Assembly: GCA_003597955.1 (NCBI GenBank) | Contig: QZJU01000003.1 | Coordinates: 1-10,309, forward strand | Direction: 5' to 3' | Length of the DNA stretch: 10,309 nucleotides | Source of the DNA: Candidatus Parcubacteria bacterium | GTDB lineage: Bacteria; Patescibacteriota; Patescibacteriia; PEXW01 | The notes under the pieces: model-generated | Databases searched by the model: none | The model's input: only the letters and a program-made list of their open reading frames with translations | What the model was told of the DNA's origin: nothing | Shown here: piece by piece, positions 5,727 through 10,309 of the stretch | How positions within the stretch are numbered: position 1 is the stretch's first letter | Layout of the letters: every line of letters begins with the position of its first letter | Position numbers and translations under genes: made by a program

Positions 5727-5758
5727 TTGACAGATTTTTCGTTTTGTTGCGCTAAGAT
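5727..5758 (+). promoter_or_regulatory. Candidate promoter of the structured RNA
   Basis: A perfect -35 hexamer TTGACA lies at 5727-5732. The best -10 candidate, TAAGAT (5753-5758), is 20 nt away, longer than the usual 16-18. If used, transcription would start near 5765, right at the closing stem of the RNA at 5767. Confidence 0.4.
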
Positions 5759-5766
5759 AATTTTTC

Positions 5767-5975
5767 GCTTGTGATGTAATGGTTATTTGGACCTTTCGTT
5801 GTCCTAACCGGAGAAAAAAATAAAAAACTCTCAGGAAGGGATGTAATCGACTTGCTTATAGCAACCTTTGTGCAGGTTGTAAGGAGGCCAGCGATCCAAC
5901 TCCGCTCTGAGGCGTCACAAGCAAAAAGCTCCCCTCTGGTTACATTTTTGCACAAACCATGGGAGCTCTTTTTTT
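5767..5975 (+). ncRNA. Structured RNA of unknown family with its own terminator
   Basis: GCTTGTGA (5767-5774) pairs with TCACAAGC (5915-5922) and closes a multi-helix fold. Inside are GGTTA/TAACC (5781-5785/5805-5809) capped by GGAC/GTCC (5789-5792/5801-5804); CTCAG/CTGAG (5830-5834/5907-5911); CAACCT/AGGTTG (5862-5867/5874-5879); and GGAG/CTCC (5883-5886/5899-5902). An intrinsic terminator follows at once (5927-5975). The compact closed domain, a promoter-like box before it and a terminator after it argue for an independent small RNA of about 210 nt. A leader controlling the DHH gene is less likely, because that gene has its own promoter further on. I saw no conserved core of tmRNA, RNase P, SRP, T-box or the common riboswitches. 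Confidence 0.6.
5927..5975 (+). terminator. Intrinsic terminator of the structured RNA
   Basis: AGCTCCC (5927-5933) pairs with GGGAGCT (5961-5967), strengthened by an inner TGGTT/AACCA stem (5937-5941/5955-5959), followed by seven T residues (5969-5975). It ends the RNA at 5767 and also any read-through from rbfA. Confidence 0.85.
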
Positions 5976-6022
5976 ATTGCGTTAAAATCGTCTAGAAATA
6001 AAAAGGCCATCAAGCTTTAGCC

Positions 6023-6051
6023 TTGACGCAGTGAGCCGGCTAACTTATAAT
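6023..6051 (+). promoter_or_regulatory. Promoter of the DHH phosphoesterase gene
   Basis: TTGACG (6023-6028), a 17-nt spacer, and a consensus -10 TATAAT (6046-6051). The start near 6058 leaves a leader of about 10 nt before ATG 6068, too short for a normal Shine-Dalgarno. Confidence 0.85.
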
Positions 6052-6067
6052 AGTCGGTTATCTAGCT

Positions 6068-7042
6068 ATGACTGAAAATCCTCAAATATTCAAACAAATT
6101 CACCAGGCAATTGAAAAAGCCAACGAAATCTTGCTGATTGCACACCAAAAACCCGACGGCGACACTTTAGGGGCCAACCTGGCAATGGCGAATTGGCTAA
6201 AAAGCTTGGGCAAGCATTTTCATATTTTTTGCCTGCATCCCGTGCCTCAACATTTGCGTTACCTGCCGCTATGGGAACATGTGCAGTACACGGATACGGA
6301 AATTTCCCGCATTCCATTCGAAGCTGTGATCTTTATTGATTCTTCGAATGTCGCTTACGCTGGCGCCGGAGCAATTCTGGAAAAACTAAAAAACCATGCC
6401 ACGATTATTAACATTGACCACCATGCCAGCAATCCTGGCTTCGGCGATTTAAATTATGTTGACCCCGACGCCTCTTCGGCCTCGGAAATGATTTACCGTT
6501 TCTTTAACTACCACCAAATTCAAATCAACCGTGACATTGCCACCTGCTTGCTAACCGGCATTTTGACTGACACAGGCGGCTTTTCCAATCTGGCTACCAC
6601 CCAAAGTTCCATGAAGATCGCTGGCAAACTTTTGGGTTATGGCGCCAAATTCCGCACTATCACCAATCACACTGTAAAAAATAAAACCGTCAACACCTTA
6701 AAACTCTGGGGCCGGGCTTTGGACCGTTTGACCCGCCACGCAGACGGCATTGTCAGCACGGTAATTACCCAAGCGGATCTGCAGGAATACGAAGTCACGG
6801 ATGAAGACCTGGAAGGCATTGCGAACTTTTTAAACGCCCTGCAGGACGCTCGTATAATCATGGTTTTAAAAGAAGACCCGACAGGTTTTGTCAAAGTCAG
6901 TTTGCGGACCACCCAAGACGGAGTGGATGTGACTGAATTGGCGAATAAATTTGGCGGGGGCGGGCACCAAAAAGCCGCCGGTTTTAGCCTGCCGGGCAAG
7001 CTCATCCGCACGCCCACTGGCTGGCGGATTGAAGCGGTTTGA
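6068..7042 (+). CDS. DHH/DHHA1 phosphoesterase, NrnA-like (nano-RNase / pAp phosphatase)
   Basis: The 324 residues match bacterial NrnA proteins, which degrade very short RNAs and, in some cases, pAp or cyclic-dinucleotide products (pApA). The DHH domain carries all metal ligands: H26, D30 and D32 in AHQKPDGD, D91 in FIDSS, the signature DHH at 117-119, and D168 in LTDTGGF. The C-terminal DHHA1 domain ends in the substrate-binding glycine loop GGGGHQKAAGF (296-306). It therefore looks fully active with Mn2+. Which substrate it prefers cannot be read from sequence. It has its own promoter and a nearly leaderless start, and lies in an RNA/translation neighbourhood after infB and rbfA; nrnA next to rbfA is a common gene order. 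It lacks the extra RecJ domains, so recJ is unlikely. Confidence 0.9.
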   Translation: MTENPQIFKQIHQAIEKANEILLIAHQKPDGDTLGANLAMANWLKSLGKHFHIFCLHPVPQHLRYLPLWEHVQYTDTEISRIPFEAVIFIDSSNVAYAGAGAILEKLKNHATIINIDHHASNPGFGDLNYVDPDASSASEMIYRFFNYHQIQINRDIATCLLTGILTDTGGFSNLATTQSSMKIAGKLLGYGAKFRTITNHTVKNKTVNTLKLWGRALDRLTRHADGIVSTVITQADLQEYEVTDEDLEGIANFLNALQDARIIMVLKEDPTGFVKVSLRTTQDGVDVTELANKFGGGGHQKAAGFSLPGKLIRTPTGWRIEAV

Positions 7043-7067
7043 CGAACTTTTTACCTCGAGATATTAT
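7039..7067 (+). promoter_or_regulatory. Promoter of the coiled-coil gene, overlapping the upstream stop codon
   Basis: TTGACG (7039-7044), a 17-nt spacer, and TATTAT (7062-7067). The TGA stop of the DHH gene (7040-7042) is inside the -35 box. The start near 7074 is only about 5 nt from ATG 7079. Confidence 0.75.
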
Positions 7068-7078
7068 TACTTTTACCT

Positions 7079-7342
7079 ATGTCAGAATTAAATTCTAACT
7101 ATCTTGACGAAAAACTTAGGCTGACGCAGACCGCTATACTGGAAGCGGTTAATCAGGGCTTTTCTGAGCAATATCAGCGTATTTCTAAGATTGAAGAAGA
7201 TTTGTCAGCGTTGACAACTTCGGTTGATAGATTTGCTAAAATCTTCACTGACTTGAACCAAGAAGTGATCGTTCTGCGTCAGCAACTTAGAGATGCGGAG
7301 ATTAAACTTGAAAAATTAGTCCCGCAGAACAAAGCTGCCTAA
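7079..7342 (+). CDS. Small coiled-coil protein, 87 aa, unknown
   Basis: It has no signal peptide or membrane segment. Residues 12-80 show a heptad-like pattern of hydrophobic residues (LRLTQTAILEAVNQ, ISKIEEDLSALTTSVDRFAKIF, LNQEVIVLRQQLRDAEIKLEKL) and should form long amphipathic helices. Small coiled-coil proteins of this type, with a DRFAK segment followed by a leucine-rich helix, are frequent in Parcubacteria and have no assigned function. A dedicated near-leaderless promoter and clean start suggest a real, expressed gene. It lies between the DHH gene and the broken avd, but nothing links it to the DGR beyond position. Confidence 0.75.
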   Translation: MSELNSNYLDEKLRLTQTAILEAVNQGFSEQYQRISKIEEDLSALTTSVDRFAKIFTDLNQEVIVLRQQLRDAEIKLEKLVPQNKAA

Positions 7343-7384
7343 CAGATTAAATAAATTAGCAAATCCTATGTATGCCGAGCTATT

Positions 7385-7549
7385 CAGAAAACGGATACGC
7401 TAAAAATACCACTTCTTATCTTGTGGGAAACGAAATCACTGGATAACAAAAAGTACATCGCCTTATCGGTGAAAATAGACGAAATCGGCAAAATGCTGGG
7501 TGGTTGGAATGGACAACTAACAAAACAAAACTCTCCTAACAGATATTAG
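7385..7549 (+). pseudogene. avd: Remnant of avd-like four-helix-bundle gene (DGR accessory)
   Basis: This frame is open with no usable start codon and gives the last helix and tail of a four-helix-bundle protein of the S23/bAvd type found with DGRs: residues TDTLK, ETKSLDNKKYIALS and KIDEIGKMLGGW, then QLTKQNSP before the TAG at 7547-7549. CPR members typically end in this ...EIGxMLGGW... pattern (from memory of the family). Helices one to three are absent; the preceding sequence reaches the coiled-coil gene in about 40 nt. Avd is a pentameric partner that brings template RNA to the DGR reverse transcriptase. It runs opposite to the TR, and its stop codon is inside the TR terminator hairpin. 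Confidence 0.65.
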
Positions 7550-7554
7550 GAGAG
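7519..7554 (-). terminator. Terminator of the template-repeat RNA
   Basis: CTCTCCTAA (7531-7539) pairs perfectly with TTAGGAGAG (7546-7554). Read on the minus strand the stem is followed by a T-rich tract (TTTTGTTTTGTT, 7519-7530). It lies 12 nt past the TR on that strand, so it would give the TR transcript a defined 3' end. It could also serve as the hairpin sometimes found beside DGR repeats. Confidence 0.7.
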
Positions 7555-7566
7555 AAATGAAGTGAG

Positions 7567-7701
7567 TTGCGGGAACCAAGAACACGAAGCCGATCTCACG
7601 ATTCCACCTGTTGTCAGGATTGCCGTTGTACGTGTTCAGCCAACGACCATCGTCATTGCGGTTGACGCCGAGCATGTTCAGGTTGCCATCCGAATCGGTT
7701 A
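7567..7701 (-). other. DGR template repeat (TR), 135 nt
   Basis: The 135 bp align without gaps to 8067-8201 at a constant offset of 500 bp. All 12 differences fall on adenines of this copy (minus strand), out of 33 adenines, changing to G (9) or T (3) in the other copy. That is the signature of DGR mutagenic retrohoming, and it identifies this copy as the template. If translated, it would read GNLNMLGVNRNDDGRWLNTY and on, rich in AAC/AAT codons, the codon choice that lets adenine mutation reach many amino acids. The open frame of 82 residues through it (7517-7765) is probably a by-product: its ATG lies inside the predicted -10 box. Confidence 0.92.
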
Positions 7702-7763
7702 CGTATAGCGGGCCATCCATACCACCACCCTTTGATAACTCTCGGGGTTGTATCGTATCCGAC

Positions 7764-7792
7764 ATATTAAATGCCCTAGCACGCTATACCAA
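7764..7792 (-). promoter_or_regulatory. Candidate promoter of the TR RNA
   Basis: On the minus strand TTGGTA (7792-7787) and TAATAT (7769-7764) are 17 nt apart. Transcription from about 7757 to the terminator at 7519-7554 would make an RNA of about 230 nt with the TR in its middle. Confidence 0.45.
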
Positions 7793-7934
7793 GTAGCTTC
7801 ATTTTTAAGTATGTACACTTCGCGCTATCCCAGACCGTGATCTGAAGATATTCTGGAATGTATAAATACTGGATTCGGTAGCGGAAAGCCTTGACCGTCC
7901 GCGTATTCACCTACTACCATTGTTATTTTATCAG
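7793..7934. other. Spacer between TR unit and target-gene terminator; no gene seen
   Basis: No ORF of convincing composition or RT-like motif is present on either strand here. A short minus-strand frame starting MVVGEYADGQGF and ending in GLG is open for about 32 codons, but I do not recognise it. This is where a DGR reverse transcriptase or its remnant might be expected, and none is recognisable. Confidence 0.4.
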
Positions 7935-7989
7935 AAAAAAAGAAACCCTGCATCCATCATTCACATGTTGCGAAGACGAGATGCAGGGT
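7935..7989 (-). terminator. Terminator of the DGR target gene
   Basis: ACCCTGCATC (7945-7954) pairs perfectly with GATGCAGGGT (7980-7989). On the minus strand the stem is followed by TTTCTTTTTTT (complement of 7934-7944). It lies about 70 nt past the target gene's stop codon. Confidence 0.85.
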
Positions 7990-8018
7990 CATACGTTTGT
8001 CCAAGGGCTAAAGCCAAG

Positions 8019-8032
8019 GGTCTAAGAAGACC
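8019..8032 (-). other. Small hairpin just past the variable repeat
   Basis: GGTCT (8019-8023) and AGACC (8028-8032) flank a 4-nt loop, 34 bp beyond the VR end at 8067. In the Bordetella phage DGR a short 4-nt-loop hairpin just past the VR is needed for efficient retrohoming; this one has the same position and loop size but a shorter stem. A second small stem, GGCT/AGCC, lies beside it at about 8006-8014. Confidence 0.4.
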
Positions 8033-8055
8033 AAAGGTTTGAAGCCCAAAAGGAC

Positions 8056-8682
8056 TTATTTGCTACTTGCGGGAACCAAGAACACGAAGCCGATCTCACG
8101 ATCCCACCTGAAGTCAGGATTGCCGCCGCACGCGACCAGCCAACGACCATCGTCATTGCGGTCGACGCCGAGCATGTTCAGGCCGCCATCCGAATCGGTT
8201 ATAGGCTCGTGCACGAGAATGAGCGCCCAGAGGTCCATCTTTTTGAGATCTTCATCTGAGAACATCTCTCGTAAGTAGGGACCTAATTCGACGGTCGGAT
8301 CAGCAAGCCCGCGAGCGTGAGCGACTTCTCTGATGTTCTTGTTTGTCCGGTCATCATCCTCGAACTCGTCGCCCATGATGACGGCGAGTTTGTAGGTGGT
8401 GCCGTTAGTGGCAACAAACTTCACATTGCGAAGCAGTTGCTTCGCATAGTCGCCGACTCGGAAGTTGTTCTTTTCGAGATCGGCGATGCACTGCTCACCA
8501 GAACGACCGTTGGTCGTCACATCGAAAGTTGGAGGAATGCCCCAGGGCTGTTGCCCACGGAGCATCTTTTTGAGAGCGTTAAGCCACATCTTGCCATTGG
8601 GGCCAGCGAGCTTTTCTTCCAAATCTTTCCTCGGTCCCTGGATCTCAGAGAGCGAGAGATTACCGAGCATACCTTCCGGCAT
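8056..8682 (-). CDS. DGR target protein with variable C-terminal domain
   Basis: The protein has 208 residues and no signal peptide or membrane helix, so it is probably cytoplasmic. The N-terminal two thirds are conserved-looking: LSLSEIQGPRKDLEEKLAGPNGKMWLNALKKML (9-41), a middle mixed region with TYKLAVIMGDEFED (96-109), and helix DEDLKKMDLWAL (144-154). The C-terminal 45 residues carry the VR and resemble the C-type-lectin/FGE-like ends of CPR DGR targets (DGRWL...GNPD.RW....GFVFLVP). Positions changed from the template are G167, D174, V183, A184, C185, G186, F191 and D194. ATG 8682 has a strong AAGGAGG (8695-8689) with good spacing, unlike the nearly leaderless housekeeping genes. A promoter and a structured leader of about 170 nt lie upstream. 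The ligand is unknown. Confidence 0.88.
   Translation of the reverse strand: MPEGMLGNLSLSEIQGPRKDLEEKLAGPNGKMWLNALKKMLRGQQPWGIPPTFDVTTNGRSGEQCIADLEKNNFRVGDYAKQLLRNVKFVATNGTTYKLAVIMGDEFEDDDRTNKNIREVAHARGLADPTVELGPYLREMFSDEDLKKMDLWALILVHEPITDSDGGLNMLGVDRNDDGRWLVACGGNPDFRWDREIGFVFLVPASSK
8067..8201 (-). other. DGR variable repeat (VR), 135 nt
   Basis: This is the partner of the TR at 7567-7701, covering codons for about residues 162-205 of the target. Its 12 differences from the TR change eight codons, all to a different amino acid: N to G, N to D, N to V, T to A, Y to C, N to G, N to F and N to D. Between the changed codons the DNA is identical, including third positions. The two repeats also end together at both sides, so the homology is set by retrohoming and not by gene duplication. 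Confidence 0.92.
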
Positions 8683-8731
8683 GGTCAGCCTCCTTCGGTT
8701 TATGGGTTTTTGCTAACAGACTGCCGCCTTG

Positions 8732-8816
8732 GTAGTCATAGCCAGAAAGTACACATGCAGTTATACCCTTGATTCGATTGTGGATCTGATAATGAGTGCC
8801 TTTTGGCTATGACTAC
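8732..8816 (-). promoter_or_regulatory. Long-range hairpin in the leader of the DGR target mRNA
   Basis: GTAGTCATAGCCA (8732-8744) and TGGCTATGACTAC (8804-8816) are perfect 13-bp inverted repeats separated by 59 nt. They lie between the target gene's promoter and its Shine-Dalgarno, in a leader of about 170 nt. The stem closes an AT-balanced internal region with no clear known riboswitch core. It may be a regulatory or stability element, or a protein operator on DNA. Confidence 0.6.
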
Positions 8817-8859
8817 TTTTCTACCCAGTAGCTTTTTAAGGTACAAAATAACGACTTAC

Positions 8860-8886
8860 ATTATCATAGGATAGCGGTTTTGTCAA
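8860..8886 (-). promoter_or_regulatory. Promoter of the DGR target gene
   Basis: On the minus strand a perfect TTGACA (8886-8881) is followed by a TGATAATGT stretch. GATAAT (8865-8860) gives a 15-nt spacer and TAATGT, two bases on, gives 17. Expected start is around 8850-8853. Confidence 0.65.
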
Positions 8887-8939
8887 TGGCTTGCCTTGAC
8901 TTTCTTCAAATTTCCCAGTATACCTCTTTACACAGGGTG

Positions 8940-8968
8940 TTTTGCTTTAGCCTATAAATTAATAATAT
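8940..8968 (+). promoter_or_regulatory. Weak candidate promoter of clpP
   Basis: TTTTGC (8940-8945), a 17-nt spacer and TAATAT (8963-8968) would start transcription right at the ATG at 8976. An alternative -10 is TATAAA (8953-8958). Neither has a good -35, so this is the least certain of the promoters listed. Confidence 0.35.
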
Positions 8969-8975
8969 TTCGCTT

Positions 8976-9560
8976 ATGTATTTAGTGCCAACAGTAATCG
9001 AAAAATCCAATTTCGGCGAACGGGCTTATGACATTTATTCCCGGCTTTTAAAAGACCGAATAATTTTTTTGGGCGATATGATTGATGACGCCGTGGCCAA
9101 CACGGTCATTGCCCAGCTTTTATTGCTGGAAAATCAGGATAAGGAAAAAGACATAAAACTTTACATCAATACGCCCGGCGGTTCGGTGACGGCCGGAATG
9201 GCGATTTATGACACCATGCAATATGTCAAACCCGATGTCAGCACTATTTGTGTGGGTATGGCTGCCAGCATGGGCGCTGTGCTTTTGGCCGGCGGCGCCA
9301 AAGGCAAACGGTTTGCCTTGCCGAATTCCGAAATTTTAATCCACCAAGTCATGGGCGGCACCGAAGGCCAGGCTTCGGACATCAAAATCCGCGCCGAGCA
9401 CATTTTGAAAATCAAAGACCGCATAAACCAGATCTTGGCTCACCACACCGGGCAAACAATCAAAAAAATCGAAGAAGACAGCGATCGCGACAAGTTTATG
9501 TCAGCGGAGGAGGCCAAAAAATACGGGATTATCGATAAGATAATCAGCAAGGCGAGCTAG
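8976..9560 (+). CDS. clpP: ATP-dependent Clp protease proteolytic subunit
   Basis: ClpP forms a double-ring, 14-subunit serine protease chamber fed by ClpX, ClpC or ClpA in the cytoplasm. The 194-residue length is standard. The catalytic triad is complete with family spacing: S98 in GMAASMGA, H123 in ILIHQVMGG and D172 in DSDRDKFMS. The oxyanion/strand motif [19 protein letters not shown] (63-81) and start VPTVIEK are typical; there is little or no propeptide before LVPTVIEK. Start ATG 8976 fits the family N-terminus, and no Shine-Dalgarno is visible. It stands alone here: the DGR target lies divergently upstream and no clpX follows. Confidence 0.97.
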   Translation: MYLVPTVIEKSNFGERAYDIYSRLLKDRIIFLGDMIDDAVANTVIAQLLLLENQDKEKDIKLYINTPGGSVTAGMAIYDTMQYVKPDVSTICVGMAASMGAVLLAGGAKGKRFALPNSEILIHQVMGGTEGQASDIKIRAEHILKIKDRINQILAHHTGQTIKKIEEDSDRDKFMSAEEAKKYGIIDKIISKAS

Positions 9561-9882
9561 GCTCAAGCGGAAATTCAGCTTTTATTGCCGAGGGCGTCGT
9601 GAAGGAAGTTCGAACCTGGTGCAAGAACAATCTGCATAAACCCGAATGGCAATTCTGGGGTTCCAGCACCACGGTCGACAACCAACCTAGGGCGATGAAA
9701 AGAGAGCGAGAATAACACGCGATGTGTTCGACCTTTAATGACCGGCAAGAGAAAACATCAAGGAATTCTACATGACCGTCCCGCCCCTTTTCATCGAGAG
9801 TAGTGTATCGACATACCAAAATCTATGGAACGGCTGAAAAGTTGCCTGAAACGGCAATGGCTGTGGATTAGGTTGTGAAGAA
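9561..9882. other. No recognisable gene or element
   Basis: Open frames here are short and have no family resemblance. TTGCC (9842-9846) and GGCAA (9853-9857) form a small hairpin without a T tract. A GTTCGAACC near 9608 resembles a tRNA T loop, but no cloverleaf can be built around it. The stretch may hold decayed coding sequence downstream of the truncated response regulator. Confidence 0.4.
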
Positions 9883-10269
9883 TCATCCCCTAACATTCTG
9901 CTCCAAAAGCCGGTGCACCCGGTCAAGCACCTGGTTTGGCTGGTAGTGGGCTTTGACCCAGTAGTCGAGCGCGCCCATTTGTTTAGCGCGTTCGGGGTAC
10001 CCTTTGGTGCGCTCATCCAGATTCGTGAAAATCACTATAGGAATGTTCTTGGTTTTTGGATGCACTTTAAGCGTCTCCAGGATGTGAAACCCTACTTCTT
10101 CATTCAAGCGCCCGAATCGCTTGTCCGTTTTCGGCATGACAAGGTCAAGCAGAATGAGACCGGGGTGCTCGGCCAATGCCATTTCCAGTCCCTGTCCGGG
10201 CGTTAGCGCGGTGTCAAGACCCCCAAAATTAAGACACTTTTTCGACGAGTGGGAGCAGCCGTTGGGCAA
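9883..10269 (-). pseudogene. N-terminally truncated response-regulator receiver domain
   Basis: From about residue 18 on, this is a CheY-like receiver: DTALTPGQGLEMALAEH, the phospho-acceptor strand LILLDLVMP with D42, GFHILETLK, the switch strand IPIVIFTNL with T82, and K106 in DYWVKAHY, followed by the last helix. The part that should precede it, the first strand with the acidic Mg2+ pocket (usually (V/I)xEDD) and first helix, is missing. The residues in its place, MPNGCSHSSKKCLNFGG, are unrelated, and no other frame restores it. Without the acidic pair it should not be phosphorylated normally. No kinase or DNA-binding output domain is present. It may be a deletion product or start at a cryptic codon. 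If intact, it would have been a stand-alone receiver of about 125-130 residues. Confidence 0.6.
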
Positions 10270-10309
10270 ACAATACCGGCGGCATTTTCAGTACCGAATG
10301 AATACGGGT
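10229..10309 (-). CDS. Possible C-terminal end of an upstream gene, cut by the window
   Basis: One minus-strand frame runs in from the edge and ends with TAA at 10229-10231, giving 26 residues (ending MPPVLFAQRLLPLVEKVS). Composition is protein-like, but the fragment is too short to assign. It overlaps the false N-terminus of the truncated receiver, which fits the idea that the receiver's own start has been lost and fused to foreign DNA. Confidence 0.2.
   Translation of the reverse strand, partial: TRIHSVLKMPPVLFAQRLLPLVEKVS

Noticed and set aside
5752-5955. 67-residue minus-strand ORF over the structured RNA
   Set aside because: No family resemblance or ribosome site, and it coincides with nested stems and a terminator.
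7517-7765. 82-residue minus-strand ORF across the TR
   Set aside because: Its sequence is the template itself. Its ATG lies inside the predicted -10 box of the TR RNA and its tail is the antisense of the avd remnant, so it is better read as a non-coding template.
7703-7944. Reverse-transcriptase remnant
   Set aside because: All frames were read for RT motifs such as the catalytic xxDD box; none was seen, and the short open frames have no resemblance.
8317-8772. 151-residue plus-strand ORF opposite the DGR target
   Set aside because: It is antisense to a gene with a strong ribosome site, promoter, terminator and VR; it shows no domain of its own.
9590-9680. tRNA or tmRNA suggested by GTTCGAACC and GGTTCC segments
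   Set aside because: The T stem does not pair and no acceptor or anticodon arm can be built on either strand.

Overview
The window looks like a chromosomal segment of a Patescibacteria/CPR bacterium, most like Parcubacteria. This rests on compact housekeeping genes with almost no Shine-Dalgarno sequences, near-leaderless promoters, a bactofilin next to a divergent diacylglycerol-kinase-like protein, and a CPR-style diversity-generating retroelement (DGR) target. The lineage is inferred from family resemblance; there is no rRNA here to confirm it.

Layout. (1) Positions 1-1504 are mostly non-coding: three minus-strand tRNA genes (Ala-GGC, Ala-CGC, Arg-CCT), a duplicated tRNA-Ala fragment, GC-rich palindromes, two ParB-type parS sites and a 56-residue one-helix membrane protein. 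(2) Positions 1565-3127 hold a plus-strand unit with a good promoter: bactofilin, a DAGK-like protein with a degenerate active-site loop, two doubtful small ORFs and a terminator. (3) Positions 3129-7342 hold translation and RNA-turnover genes: infB, rbfA, a DHH/DHHA1 (NrnA-like) phosphoesterase and a small coiled-coil protein. An unidentified structured RNA ending in a strong terminator lies between rbfA and the DHH gene. infB, the DHH gene and the coiled-coil gene each have a TTGACG / 17 nt / TATAAT-like promoter that places transcription start only about 4-10 nt before ATG. (4) Positions 7385-8886 hold a DGR on the minus strand: a remnant of an avd-like four-helix-bundle gene, a template repeat (TR) with its own apparent promoter and terminator, and a 208-residue target protein with the variable repeat (VR) at its C-terminus. 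TR and VR are both 135 nt and exactly 500 bp apart. They differ at 12 positions, all of them adenines in the TR coding strand. No reverse transcriptase is in the window. (5) Positions 8976-10309 hold clpP, a gene-poor stretch, and a response-regulator receiver lacking its first beta strand and helix.

The DGR is the standout. The TR/VR pair shows clear past adenine-specific mutagenesis, but the local avd is broken and no RT is seen, so diversification has either stopped or depends on an RT encoded elsewhere. Other points worth attention are the parS pair among the tRNA genes, the structured RNAs at 5767-5975 and 5247-5334, and the infB start, where a TTG that could be taken as a start codon is the first three bases of a -35 box.
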